From Salinicola endophyticus (GTDB taxonomy: Bacteria; Pseudomonadota; Gammaproteobacteria; Pseudomonadales; Halomonadaceae): a stretch of DNA of 64,000 nucleotides. The translations under genes and the position numbers were made by a program. A model generated the notes under the pieces. It worked only from the letters and a program-made list of their open reading frames with translations. It had not been told where the DNA came from and ran no database searches. Below, piece after piece: positions 46,754 to 56,491 of this stretch (positions within the stretch are counted from its first letter, which is position 1; each line of letters begins with the position of its first letter). Location of the stretch: assembly GCF_003206575.1 (NCBI RefSeq), contig NZ_PZJO01000010.1, positions 132,761 through 196,760 on the forward strand, in the 5' to 3' direction.

Positions 46754-47650
46754 TCATCCCCGCGCATCGCTGCGCTGGCGAAAGGCGCGCGGCGTCATGC
46801 CGGTGCCGCGCTTGAAGAAGCGCGTGAAGTAGGTGGGTTCGGTGAAGCCCAGGCGCTCGCCGATCTGGGCGATGCTCTGTTGGGTATAGGTGAGCTGGCG
46901 CTTGGCCTCCAGCAGCAGCCGTGCGTGCAGCAGCTGCAGTGCACTGTGGCCGGTGAGCCGCCGGCACAGCGCGTTGAGATGGGCGTCGCCGATGCCCAGT
47001 TCGGCCGCCAGTTCGGGAATCGAGGGCTGGTCGGCGAAGTGGGTCTCGATCAGTTGCCGATAGCGTTCGAGATGACGCTCGCCGCGCTCCTGGCCGGCCC
47101 TGGGGAGGCGCTGGCGGCGTCTGGCGCGGCGCCATAGCTGCAGCGTCACCGCCTCGATCAGGGTCGTCAGCATCGCCTCGCGATCCTCCTGGGTGCCCCC
47201 CGGCGCGCGCCGGTACTCGCTATCCAGCAGTGCGATCAGCTGTGCCAGCGGCGCGGCCTCGGCCTGTGCCGCCAGCGGATAGTGAGTGGCGGCGTCGAGC
47301 ACCTCGGCCTGGGGCAGGCGTTCGCGTAGGCGCGCCACCAGCGGCTGCGCCAGGGTGACGATATGCCCCTGGGTCTGGGGCGAGAAGCGAAAGCCGTGAA
47401 TCACGGTGGCCGGCACGCAGATCATGGCCGGCGTGTCGATGGCGGCCTCGAGGTCGCCCAGCTGCAGCTCGACCTGGCCCTCGCGCAGCAGCAGCAGGTG
47501 CATCAGATCGGCGTGGCGGTGCGGGCGGATATGCCAGGCATAGAGCCGGCTGCGCTCGGCGATGGTCTCGCAGTGGAGCAGGTCCGGGGTGGGCCAGTGG
47601 CGAGTCTCGCCGTAGAGCTGATAGGTGGGAACGGGCGGTGAAGTCACCAT
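46754..47650 (-). CDS. AraC-family regulator, likely of pobA (PobR/PobC type)
   Basis: The 298-aa protein has a cupin effector domain (about 25-110; YAWHIRPHRHADLMHLLLLREGQVELQLGD) and a C-terminal AraC DNA-binding domain (about 200-295; IPELAAELGIGDAHLNALCRRLTG and IGERLGFTEPTYFTRFFKRGTGMTPRAFR). AraC-type activators responding to 4-hydroxybenzoate are commonly divergent from pobA, as here (184 bp between starts). Acinetobacter uses an IclR-type PobR instead, so the name is left blank. Confidence 0.85.
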   Translation of the reverse strand: MVTSPPVPTYQLYGETRHWPTPDLLHCETIAERSRLYAWHIRPHRHADLMHLLLLREGQVELQLGDLEAAIDTPAMICVPATVIHGFRFSPQTQGHIVTLAQPLVARLRERLPQAEVLDAATHYPLAAQAEAAPLAQLIALLDSEYRRAPGGTQEDREAMLTTLIEAVTLQLWRRARRRQRLPRAGQERGERHLERYRQLIETHFADQPSIPELAAELGIGDAHLNALCRRLTGHSALQLLHARLLLEAKRQLTYTQQSIAQIGERLGFTEPTYFTRFFKRGTGMTPRAFRQRSDARG

Positions 47651-47723
47651 GCTGATAGCCCTCGGGTCGTGGCGTGCTGGGGTCTCTCCCGGGATCAGAC
47701 TAAAGTCAGGTGCCTATCCGTGG

Positions 47724-47735
47724 AAATGATCATTT
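47724..47735. promoter_or_regulatory. 12-bp palindrome in the araC-pobA divergent region
   Basis: AAATGATCATTT is a perfect palindrome near the middle of the 184-bp divergent spacer. AT-rich and symmetric, it may be part of a promoter or a regulator site, but AraC proteins usually bind direct repeats, so its role is unclear. Confidence 0.3.
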
Positions 47736-47789
47736 TGGCTAGGAATCTTGCCTTATTCGAGGCTCTTCGATGGCGAACAATGGTGGTGA

Positions 47790-49019
<1,230 letters not shown>

Positions 49020-49113
49020 GGCACTGCCGTCCCGAGGAGAGCGGGAGCGGGGAAAGCTTGGGGCGAGGAGAGGCTGGGGGAGAGGAGAGAGAAACGAGAA
49101 GGCGCTGAGACGA

Positions 49114-49142
49114 ACACGCCTTCGCCAGTGGCGAAGGCGTGT
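49114..49142. terminator. Strong hairpin between convergent pobA and the symporter gene
   Basis: ACACGCCTTCGCC (49114-49126) and GGCGAAGGCGTGT (49130-49142) form a perfect 13-bp stem with a three-base loop. No T run follows on either strand, so it may terminate weakly in both directions. A purine-biased stretch (about 49033-49103) precedes it. Confidence 0.5.
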
Positions 49143-49189
49143 CCGGTAGGTGACGCGGAGGGTGTGTGGATGAGACGCGATCTGGGCGC

Positions 49190-50713
49190 TCAGACCGCGC
49201 GGGCCGCTGCCGCCGACGGTGGGAAGGCGATGATCTCTTCGGCGCGCTCGCGCTGGGCCGGGGAGGCGCCGAACAGCAGCGAGCCCCCGACGCACAGCAG
49301 CAGATTGAGCGACAGCCCCCAGAGCCCGCTGAACACCCCCAGCGGGCGGTAGCCGGCGAAGGTGAAGGCGGCCGCCAGGATAGTGCCGGCGAGCATGCCG
49401 ACGAACACCGCCTGGGTGTTCAGGCGCCGCCAGTAGAGGCCCAGAATCAGCGCTGGGGCGGTCTGGATCAGCACCTCGAACTTGAGCACGAAGATCTGAT
49501 AGAGCGTGCCCGGCGGATACCAGGCGATCAGCACCAGCACCACCACCGCGGCGACACCGACCAGCTTGCCCACCAGGATCTTGCGGTACTCGCTGGCGTC
49601 GGGGGCGACGTAGCGGCCGTAGAGGTCGTGGGAGATGATCGAGGAGAAGGTCAAGAGCACCGAATCCGCGGTGGAGACGATCGCCGCGATCACCCCGCCG
49701 AACAGCAGCACCATGGCCCAGTAGAAGAAGGCGTTCTGGTTGGCCAGGGCGTTGGCGAGCATGCCCACCAGCTGCTCCGACTGCGCCGTGGTGAGATCGG
49801 GAAAGGCGCTGATGCCGATGATGCCGACCATGAACACCACGCCCGCGGTCAGAAACGGCATGTAGGCCATGCGGATGAACGAGCGCTTGAGAGTGCGTTC
49901 GCTACGCGCGGAGAAGATACGCTGGAAGGCGTGGGGGTAGATCGCCGCGCCGATCCCCACCAGCACCAGTAGGCAGAACCAGGTGGTCAATGCAGTGCCC
50001 GTGGGCGCCCCCAGCTTCTGTGGCGCGTTGGCGGCCATGGTCGCGGCGGCGCTGGGCAGCCCACCGAGATAGATCAGCGAGCCGATCAGCAGGGTGAACA
50101 CCCCGAACAGCAGCGCCAGGCCCTGAATGGTGTCGGTATAGGCCACCGAGCGCATGCCGCCGAGCCAGCTGTAGGCGACCATGATCACGATGAAGAATAT
50201 CACCCCGACCTGATAGGGGATGGTGCCGCCGGTGAGCCCCGAGACGCCCTGACCGATGGCCACGAACTGCTCCAGCAGATAGTTGCCGAGGCCGTAGAGC
50301 ATGAGGATGGCGGCGAGTACGCTGACCCGCTTGGAGCGGAAGCGCAGGTCGATCCAGTCCACCGGGGTGAGCAGGCTGAAGCGCCGCCCCAGTGAGTAGA
50401 GCCGGGGGGCGAAGAACAGATACACCATGATGATCATGATGAAGAACGGCACCGACACCAGGTACTGATAGCCCAGGCGGTAGGCCGTCGGCGGATAGCC
50501 GACCACGGTGTTGCCGCTGTACTGGGTGGCGAAGAAGGTGAAGAACAGCACCATGGCGCCGAGGCCGCGTCCGCCCAGATAGTATTCGTCGAGACTCTCG
50601 CGCACGCCGCGGTGGCGCAGGAAGGCGAACAGCCCCACCGCCAGCATCAGGCCGCCGTAGAGCCCCAGGACCAGAATCCCCGACCAGCCGCCGAAAGCGA
50701 GCTCCATGTTCAT
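49190..50713 (-). CDS. Sodium:solute symporter (SSS family)
   Basis: The 507-aa protein has about 13 helices with the LeuT-like SSS fold (helix 1 GILVLGLYGGLMLAVGLF, then YYLGGRGLGAMVLFFTFFATQYSG, and IVSTADSVLLTFSSIISHDLY with the conserved sodium-site serines). Substrates in this family include acetate, proline, pantothenate and aromatic acids. Coupling to the small membrane protein upstream (ATGA overlap) and closeness to pobA suggest an aromatic or organic acid. It has no sensor kinase extension. Confidence 0.87.
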   Translation of the reverse strand: MNMELAFGGWSGILVLGLYGGLMLAVGLFAFLRHRGVRESLDEYYLGGRGLGAMVLFFTFFATQYSGNTVVGYPPTAYRLGYQYLVSVPFFIMIIMVYLFFAPRLYSLGRRFSLLTPVDWIDLRFRSKRVSVLAAILMLYGLGNYLLEQFVAIGQGVSGLTGGTIPYQVGVIFFIVIMVAYSWLGGMRSVAYTDTIQGLALLFGVFTLLIGSLIYLGGLPSAAATMAANAPQKLGAPTGTALTTWFCLLVLVGIGAAIYPHAFQRIFSARSERTLKRSFIRMAYMPFLTAGVVFMVGIIGISAFPDLTTAQSEQLVGMLANALANQNAFFYWAMVLLFGGVIAAIVSTADSVLLTFSSIISHDLYGRYVAPDASEYRKILVGKLVGVAAVVVLVLIAWYPPGTLYQIFVLKFEVLIQTAPALILGLYWRRLNTQAVFVGMLAGTILAAAFTFAGYRPLGVFSGLWGLSLNLLLCVGGSLLFGASPAQRERAEEIIAFPPSAAAARAV

Positions 50714-50949
50714 CGCTCATCCTCCGTCTCGTCGGCGCCGGTATCCCACTGGCACAGCACCACCCAGGTGATGAAAATCGACAGCGCCAGCGACACCGCG
50801 ATGATGATCAGCGCCCAGTAGGGAATGCCCCAGAACAGCGGCGACCAGGATCCGGCCGGAAAGTACCAGGGCGTGACCAGGGTGAAGAGCACGCCGAAGC
50901 CGATCCACACGGCGGGCTTTTTGACCGGTTCGGTAATCCGTTTTTTCAT
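50710..50949 (-). CDS. Small two-helix membrane protein paired with the SSS symporter
   Basis: The 79-aa protein has two hydrophobic helices (about 15-30 and 41-65) separated by a PAGSWSPLFWGIPYW loop, and an acidic C-terminus. It resembles the small DUF3311/DUF485-like proteins that accompany SSS symporters. Its stop overlaps the symporter start (ATGA), so the two are translationally coupled. It may stabilise or regulate the symporter. Confidence 0.8.
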   Translation of the reverse strand: MKKRITEPVKKPAVWIGFGVLFTLVTPWYFPAGSWSPLFWGIPYWALIIIAVSLALSIFITWVVLCQWDTGADETEDER

Positions 50950-51003
50950 GTGTTCCCCCGATGGCGTGCGTGCGTCGGCGCACGACGAATTCGACCGTGG
51001 ACT

Positions 51004-51031
51004 ATAGCCAGCGCGTTTGCGCCCTGGCTAT
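51004..51031 (-). promoter_or_regulatory. Putative promoter with overlapping inverted repeat for the symporter operon
   Basis: ATAGCCAG (51004-51011) and CTGGCTAT (51024-51031) form an inverted repeat 55 bp upstream of the small membrane protein gene. On the minus strand one arm runs into TATAGT, a good -10 hexamer, so binding there would cover the promoter. No regulator is assigned. Confidence 0.4.
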
Positions 51032-51200
51032 TGACGTTCGGCAAAGCGAGGCTTCGCGACGGGCGAACGCTTACGACCTTGGTGGAGGGTGTCGGTGGCG
51101 GTCGGGAGAGTCGTGCTGGCGGTCGGAAGGGTGGCTAGGCGTCAGGTGGATGTCAGCTGGACGCCGGATACGCCGACCGCTGTCGACCACTGTATCCGGG

Positions 51201-52109
51201 CTATCCGTCGGGGGGGAAACGTCCGCTGAGCCGGTTGCCCCACAGCGCCTTCAGGATATCGTTGGTCATGGCCATCGCGGGCGTCACGGGCTCTCGCCGA
51301 CGACTGCAGATGATCGGCGAGGTGATGTTCTCCTCGGCCAGGCGGGCGTAGGCCACCTCGCGGCGCTGCATGCGCATGACCTGCTCCGGAACCAGGCTGA
51401 AACCCAGCTCGGAGGCGACCAGCCCCAGTGCGGTCTGGAGTTCGTTGGTTTCCTGGATCACCTGTACCTTGAGCCCGCGCAGGCGGAACAGGCTGAGGAT
51501 CGTATCGGCGTAGCTCGGACGTGGCGCGGCCGGGTAGATGATGAGGGGATAGGCGGCGAGCTGAGCCAGTGTCGGGCGGGTGCCCGCCAGTGGATGCGCC
51601 GCTGGCAGGGCGGCGACGATCGGCTCGTCGAGCAGGATCTCCTGCACGACGTCCGGATCATCGACCCAGAGGCGGCCGAAGCCGATGTCGATGCGGCCGG
51701 CCTTGAGCGCCTGTACCTGACTGACCGTGGTCAGCTCCAGCAGCAGGAGTTCGATGTCATCCTTTTGTCGCAGTCGGCGAATCAGCTGTGGCAGCTGACC
51801 GAACAGCAGGGATCCCACCAGACCGATCCCGAACACCTGGTGCCCGCGCCGCGCCATGCGCCGCGTGGCCGTCACGGTGGTATCGACCTTTTCCAGAATC
51901 TGCAGCGCGTGCTCGAGGAAGAATTTGCCTTCGTGGGTCAGTGTCAGCCCACGTGCCCGGCGCGTGAATAGCGGTGCCCCCAGTTCTGTCTCCAACTGCT
52001 TGATTTGCCGAGACAAGGGAGGCTGCGCCATATGTAGTCGTTGGGCCGCGCGGGTGAGGTTGAGCTCCTCGGCGACCGCACAAAAGTAGCGTAGCTGACG
52101 CAGTTCCAT
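51201..52109 (-). CDS. catR: LysR-type regulator of catechol genes (CatR/CatM type)
   Basis: The 302-aa LysR protein (MELRQLRYFCAVAEELNLTRAA start, then LHMAQPPLSRQIKQLE) has the CatM/BenM/CatR family layout. It is divergent from catBCA with 107 bp between starts, where a perfect ATAC-N7-GTAT site lies. Family members respond to cis,cis-muconate. ATG 52109 is the standard start; a longer frame begins within the operator region and is rejected. Confidence 0.87.
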   Translation of the reverse strand: MELRQLRYFCAVAEELNLTRAAQRLHMAQPPLSRQIKQLETELGAPLFTRRARGLTLTHEGKFFLEHALQILEKVDTTVTATRRMARRGHQVFGIGLVGSLLFGQLPQLIRRLRQKDDIELLLLELTTVSQVQALKAGRIDIGFGRLWVDDPDVVQEILLDEPIVAALPAAHPLAGTRPTLAQLAAYPLIIYPAAPRPSYADTILSLFRLRGLKVQVIQETNELQTALGLVASELGFSLVPEQVMRMQRREVAYARLAEENITSPIICSRRREPVTPAMAMTNDILKALWGNRLSGRFPPDG

Positions 52110-52111
52110 GC

Positions 52112-52126
52112 ATACCTTCAAAGTAT
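52112..52126. promoter_or_regulatory. CatR/CatM-type operator in the catR-catB divergent region
   Basis: ATAC-CTTCAAA-GTAT is a perfect match to the ATAC-N7-GTAT consensus described for CatM and BenM of Acinetobacter. It sits two bases upstream of the catR start codon and 90 bp upstream of catB, fitting autorepression and activation of catB. Confidence 0.68.
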
Positions 52127-52216
52127 GGGAAAGAACCCAAACGATATTTTTCGCCGCTCGTGGGCGCAATCAGACTTAGGTCACTTCACTGGCCATCGTC
52201 TGGACAAGAGGCGCCC

Positions 52217-53335
52217 ATGCCCCCCGTCATCTCTTCGATCTCCACCCAGCTCGTCGATCTGCCCACCATTCGGCCGCATCGGCTGTCCATGACCACCATG
52301 GCCCGCCAGACGCTGGTCATCGTGCGCCTGCGCAGCTCCGATGACATCGAAGGTGTGGGTGAAGCCACCACCATCGGCGGGCTGAGCTACAGCGCGGAGA
52401 GCCCTGAGAGCATCCAGTGCAACATCGATGCCTGGCTGGCCCCGCTGCTGATCGGTCAGCCGGCCGACAACCTCAATGCGCTGATGGCCCGCCTCGACCG
52501 TCACGCGCGCGGCAACGCCATCGCCCGCTCGGCACTGGAAACGGCGCTGCTGGATGCTCAGGGCAAGCGCCTCGGCGTTTCGGTGGCGACGCTGCTGGGC
52601 GGCGCGGTGCATGACCATCTCCCGGTGCTGTGGACGCTGGCCAGCGGCGATACCCGCAAGGACATCGACGAAGCCTTTCAACGACTGGACGAGCGCCGTC
52701 ACTGCCAGTTCAAGCTCAAGCTGGGTGCCAACGCCTTGGGTGAGGATCTGCGTCATACCGAGGCGATCTGCGCGGCACTCGAAGGGCGCGCCGGTGTGCA
52801 GGTCGATATCAATCAGGCCTGGGACGAAAGCACTGCCGTTCAGGGGATCTCCGCACTCGAGGCGGCCGGCGTCGCACTGATCGAACAGCCGATTCCCGCC
52901 CGCCAGGTGTCCGGGCTCACGCGTCTGGCCAACCGTTTCCGAGTGCCGATGCTGGCCGACGAAGCCGTTCAGGACGCCGGCGATGGCCTGACACTCTTGA
53001 ACGCCGGTTTCAGCGGTGCTTTCGCGCTCAAGATCGCCAAGGCCGGTGGGCCACGCGGCGCCCTCAAACTGGCTCACCTGGCACGGAGTGCGGGTGTCGG
53101 CCTCTACGGCGGCACCCTGCTCGAAGGCACCATCGGCACCGCCGCCTCGCTGCACGCCTGGTCCACACTGCCGTCGCTCGAGTGGGGTACCGAGATGTTC
53201 GGGCCGCTGCTGCTGCAGGACGACATCGTCACCGAGGGGCTTTGCTACCACGAGTTCGGCGTCGACCTGCCCAGCGGTCCGGGCCTGGGGATCACCCTCG
53301 ATGAAGACCGGCTGCGCTTTTACACCCGCCCCTGA
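52217..53335 (+). CDS. catB: Muconate cycloisomerase
   Basis: CatB lactonises cis,cis-muconate to muconolactone. The 372-aa enolase-superfamily enzyme shows the base Lys168 with Lys166 (FKLKLG), metal ligands Asp197, Glu223 and Asp248, and Lys272 on the opposite face, each one residue off the Pseudomonas putida numbering. ATG 52217 is the family start. It is the first gene of catBCA. Confidence 0.95.
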   Translation: MPPVISSISTQLVDLPTIRPHRLSMTTMARQTLVIVRLRSSDDIEGVGEATTIGGLSYSAESPESIQCNIDAWLAPLLIGQPADNLNALMARLDRHARGNAIARSALETALLDAQGKRLGVSVATLLGGAVHDHLPVLWTLASGDTRKDIDEAFQRLDERRHCQFKLKLGANALGEDLRHTEAICAALEGRAGVQVDINQAWDESTAVQGISALEAAGVALIEQPIPARQVSGLTRLANRFRVPMLADEAVQDAGDGLTLLNAGFSGAFALKIAKAGGPRGALKLAHLARSAGVGLYGGTLLEGTIGTAASLHAWSTLPSLEWGTEMFGPLLLQDDIVTEGLCYHEFGVDLPSGPGLGITLDEDRLRFYTRP

Positions 53336-53349
53336 TCCGGAGAAGTCCC

Positions 53350-53640
53350 ATGCTGTTTCACGTCGAAATGCGCGTTCATCTGCCAAGTGACATGCCCGAA
53401 GCGAAGGCCGCCGAGATCAAGGCGACCGAAAAGGCTTACTCCCAGACGCTGCAGCGAGAGGGTACCTGGCGTCATCTGTGGCGGGTGGCCGGCAGCTACT
53501 CGAACGTCAGTATCTTCGATGTCGAGGACAACGAGGCCCTGCACCGCATCATCAGTGGTTTGCCGCTGTTTCCCTACATGGAGATTCAGGTCCGTCCGCT
53601 GTGTCGTCATCCCTCCTCGATTCGTGACGACGACAGCTGA
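53350..53640 (+). CDS. catC: Muconolactone delta-isomerase
   Basis: CatC converts muconolactone to 3-oxoadipate enol-lactone, the substrate of the PcaD half of PcaL. The 96-aa product is full length for this decameric ferredoxin-like enzyme, with MLFHVEMRVHLPSDM at the start and GLPLFPYM near the active site. It lies 14 bp after catB. Confidence 0.95.
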   Translation: MLFHVEMRVHLPSDMPEAKAAEIKATEKAYSQTLQREGTWRHLWRVAGSYSNVSIFDVEDNEALHRIISGLPLFPYMEIQVRPLCRHPSSIRDDDS

Positions 53641-53697
53641 CCGATCACCAGGCCGTCTGACCGTGGCACATTCAAACGACACAAAGAGGTGATACCC

Positions 53698-54669
53698 ATG
53701 AGCGTGAAGATCTTCGATACCCCTGAGGTACAGGACTTTCTGGCCAAGATCAGCGGGCTGGAAGCGTCGGGTGGCAACGCACGGTCCAAGCAGATCGTGC
53801 ATCGTCTGGTGAGCGATCTGTTCCGACTGATCGACGATTTCGACGTCACCGAGGAGGAGTACTGGGCCGCCGTCAATCTGCTCAATGCCCTCGGCAGCCA
53901 GACCCAGTTCGGTCTGCTCTCGCCGGGCCTTGGGTTCGATCATTTTCTCGACATGCGCCGAGACGCCATCGACGCCGAAGCCAAGCGCACCGGCGGTACG
54001 CCACGCACCATCGAAGGCCCGCTATACGTGGCCGGCGCCCCGGAAGCCGAGGGCTTTGCCCGCATGAGTGATGAGGCCACCGAAGGCGAGACCATGTGGC
54101 TCACCGGCCAGGTGCGCGACGTCGACGGCACGCCGATCCAGGGCGCCAAGGTCGAGATCTGGCACGCCAACGACAAGGGGGGCTATTCGTTCTTCGACCC
54201 GTCGCAATCCGAGTACAACCTGCGCCGCACCCTCTATACCGACAGCGACGGCCGCTACACCGCCCGCAGCGTCATTCCCTCCGGCTATGGCGTCCCCGAG
54301 GGCTCGCCCACCGATGTCGTCCTCACGTCGCTGGGGCGCCACGGCCGACGCCCGGCGCACATTCACTTCTTCATCTCGTCGCCCGGCCACCAGCACCTGA
54401 CCACCCAGATCAATCTGGCCGGCGACCCCTACACCTTCGACGACTTCGCCTTTGCCACCCGCGAAGAGCTGGTGATCCCCGCCGAGCGCATCGAGGACGC
54501 CGACGAGATCCAGCAGCGCGGACTGGAGGGGCCTTTCTCGCAGGTGATATTCGACATCGAGCTCGCCCCGACCGATGAGTCGGCGTTGCAGACGCGTCAC
54601 GCCAGACCGCGTGCCAAAGAGAACGCCCACGATCTGGCGAGCCAGCTGGCCGGTACCGCCAAGGTCTAG
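53698..54669 (+). CDS. catA: Catechol 1,2-dioxygenase
   Basis: CatA opens catechol between the hydroxyls to cis,cis-muconate. The 323-aa intradiol dioxygenase has the N-terminal helical linker domain and Fe(III) ligands Tyr163 (GGYSFF), Tyr197 (SGYGVP), His221 and His223 (RPAHIHF). ATG 53698 is preceded by AGAGGTG; the ATG at 53689 is weaker. Gene order catB-catC-catA follows the Pseudomonas cat pattern. No benABCD genes are present in the window. Confidence 0.95.
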   Translation: MSVKIFDTPEVQDFLAKISGLEASGGNARSKQIVHRLVSDLFRLIDDFDVTEEEYWAAVNLLNALGSQTQFGLLSPGLGFDHFLDMRRDAIDAEAKRTGGTPRTIEGPLYVAGAPEAEGFARMSDEATEGETMWLTGQVRDVDGTPIQGAKVEIWHANDKGGYSFFDPSQSEYNLRRTLYTDSDGRYTARSVIPSGYGVPEGSPTDVVLTSLGRHGRRPAHIHFFISSPGHQHLTTQINLAGDPYTFDDFAFATREELVIPAERIEDADEIQQRGLEGPFSQVIFDIELAPTDESALQTRHARPRAKENAHDLASQLAGTAKV

Positions 54670-54671
54670 GT

Positions 54672-54944
54672 TGCCCACTGGCGTCATGGCCCAACGTCTT
54701 CGGCCTCGGTGACGATGAGCTGGACGAGGCGCTCTCCGACGAGGCGGGCGATATCAACGGCTCGGCAGGGCCAGCGGCGGGTGGCGACAGCGGCTGCGTC
54801 ATCGAAGTCAAAAACCGCTACCGACGCGCTCGTCGCTGGGCGCTGTCGCCTCATGGCGGTCTCGAGGTGACACTGTTCGCGCCGCGCCGTGCCCTATCGG
54901 CTTCGAGACGCGGCCTTTTCCGCTACGCTTGTGGTCACCGATAA
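54672..54944 (+). pseudogene. Possible remnant of a coding sequence between catA and the DCC gene
   Basis: A frame open from 54672 to a TAA at 54942 has no start codon but reads protein-like (NVFGLGDDELDEALSDEAGD and CVIEVKNRYRRARRWALSPH), with acidic and basic segments and normal third-position GC. It could be a decayed gene or a chance open frame in GC-rich DNA. I recognise no family, and no other feature fills this 295-bp gap. Confidence 0.2.
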
Positions 54945-54964
54945 CGTTGTGAGGAGAGAGTCCC

Positions 54965-55384
54965 ATGAGCGAGCTGACACTCTTCTACGATGGTGCCTGC
55001 CCCCTGTGTGTCCACGAGATCAGCCATCTGCGGCGGCTGGATCGCCACCGGCGCATCCGCTTCGAGGATATCCACGCCACCGATTTCAGCGAGCGCTGGC
55101 CCGATGTCGACCCGGCGGACGCCAGCGCGATCCTGCTCGGGTACTACCGCGGCGAGCGCCTGCGCGGGCTCGATGTGACCCACCGGGCCTGGTCGCTGGT
55201 GGGGCGTGGCTGGCTCACCGCACCGTTGCGCTGGCCGCTGATCAAGCCGCTGGCGGACCTTGTCTACCGCTGGTTCGCGCCACGCCGCTATCTGCTCTCT
55301 GGCTGGCTGACCGGTCGCCAGCGCTGTGCACCCTGTGACAGCGGCCAGTGCCGGATCGACGATGACGCGCCGCCGCGCGCCTGA
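54965..55384 (+). CDS. DCC-family (DUF393) thiol-disulfide oxidoreductase-like protein
   Basis: The 139-aa protein begins ELTLFYDGACPLCVHEISHL, the DxxCxxC signature for which the DCC family is named, followed by a short alpha/beta domain and a cysteine pair near the C-terminus (RCAPCDSGQC). The family is predicted to have a thioredoxin-like fold; function is unproven. It appears monocistronic. An in-frame start at 54965 is well placed after GAGGAGAG. Confidence 0.85.
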   Translation: MSELTLFYDGACPLCVHEISHLRRLDRHRRIRFEDIHATDFSERWPDVDPADASAILLGYYRGERLRGLDVTHRAWSLVGRGWLTAPLRWPLIKPLADLVYRWFAPRRYLLSGWLTGRQRCAPCDSGQCRIDDDAPPRA

Positions 55385-55385
55385 G

Positions 55386-55411
55386 CTTGTCGACTTTTCA
55401 GACAGCACCTA
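55386..55411. repeat. Half copy of the dispersed palindromic element (copy E)
   Basis: GTCGACTTTTCAGACAGCACCTA (within 55386-55411) matches one terminus of the 199-bp element (GTCGACTTTTCATACAGCGCCTA at 41274-41296) at 21 of 23 positions, but no opposite end is found nearby. It lies just after the DCC gene stop. Confidence 0.6.
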
Positions 55412-55420
55412 GGGCGCGGC

Positions 55421-56491
55421 TCACTCGCTGAGGATGTTGAGCTCGCGGTCCCAGCGGCGCAGAAAGGCCTGGCGCCGCAGGGGGTCGACGAAGGCGAGCA
55501 GGGTGGCGTTGACGGGAATCGGATAGAGGTGGTCGCCGACCTGATCGCGCAGGCGCTGGGCGGTGTAGGGGCCGATGACGTCGTCGCGCACGCTGAACAG
55601 CGGCGTGCTTCCGGCCAGGATGTGCTGGCCGCGCTGGCTGAGCAGGAAGTCGACGAAGCGGCGTGCGGCCTCCGGGTGCGGCGCATCGCGGTGGACGAAG
55701 ACCATCCGCATCAGCACCAGCGAGTAGTCGCTGGGCACCTGCACGATGATGTCCGGGTGGTTCTGCGCCCACACCATGGCGTAGGAGCCGAGCAGGTTGT
55801 AGCCGAGCCAGTAGCGGCCTGCGCTCAGGCCCTCGAGCATCTCCTGGGTACTCTTGGCCAGATCGACGTCGGCGGCCCCCATCGCCGCGACCAGATCCCA
55901 GATACGTGACGTGTAGCGGGCATCCTGCTGCAGCAGGGTGTAGCCGACGCCGCTGTCGCGGGGTGAGTAGGTGACCACGCGCCCGCGCAGCCAGTCGCGG
56001 TCATGGGTCAGCATATCGAGCAGATCGCGGTGGGTGGTCGGCGGCAGCATGTGCGAGGCGAGTTCCAGCCGATAGGCCATCACCACCGGCTCGAAGGTGA
56101 AGCCGAACACCTCGTTGCGCCACTTGGCCCAGGCGGGCCAGTGCTGGGCCTCGACGCTGTCGAGCGCCTGCGCCCGGCCCTCGTTGCTCAGCGCCAGCTG
56201 CCACGGCATCGCCGAGCTGATCACCACGTCCGGTGGTGCCTCGGGGTCGCGTGCCCGGCGGTCGGCCTCGAGCGATGAACTGTCGCGGTAGTCGAGGGTG
56301 ATCTGCGGATACTCGGCGCTGAAGGCGTCGAGCACCGGCTGGAACACCGGGCGATCCAGCGCTGCCTCGACGATCAACGGCTCGGCCATGGCGGATGGCA
56401 CTCCCGATCCCAGCCCTAGCCACAGACCCCATCCCAGCGATAGACAGAGGCGGGCCAGGGCGGCCGATCGCTGGCGCTGCGGGTGGCTCAT
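55421..56491 (-). CDS. Periplasmic solute-binding protein of the tctDE operon
   Basis: The 356-aa protein has a signal peptide (about 1-36) and an ABC-type binding-protein fold of the iron/sulfate class (VFQPVLDAFSAEYPQITLDY, PPDVVISSAMPWQLAL, YSPRDSGVGYTLLQQD, VPSDYSLVLMRMVFVHRDAPHPEAARRFVDFLLS). It is the third gene of a tctD-tctE operon, with its start overlapping the kinase stop (ATGA), and no ABC permease or ATPase is near. This supports a role in presenting ligand to the TctE sensor rather than in transport. Confidence 0.83.
   Translation of the reverse strand: MSHPQRQRSAALARLCLSLGWGLWLGLGSGVPSAMAEPLIVEAALDRPVFQPVLDAFSAEYPQITLDYRDSSSLEADRRARDPEAPPDVVISSAMPWQLALSNEGRAQALDSVEAQHWPAWAKWRNEVFGFTFEPVVMAYRLELASHMLPPTTHRDLLDMLTHDRDWLRGRVVTYSPRDSGVGYTLLQQDARYTSRIWDLVAAMGAADVDLAKSTQEMLEGLSAGRYWLGYNLLGSYAMVWAQNHPDIIVQVPSDYSLVLMRMVFVHRDAPHPEAARRFVDFLLSQRGQHILAGSTPLFSVRDDVIGPYTAQRLRDQVGDHLYPIPVNATLLAFVDPLRRQAFLRRWDRELNILSE

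Noticed and set aside
54410..54811. Minus-strand frame over the catA 3' end and spacer
   Set aside because: Most of it is antisense to catA, and the Ser-rich segment has no family features.
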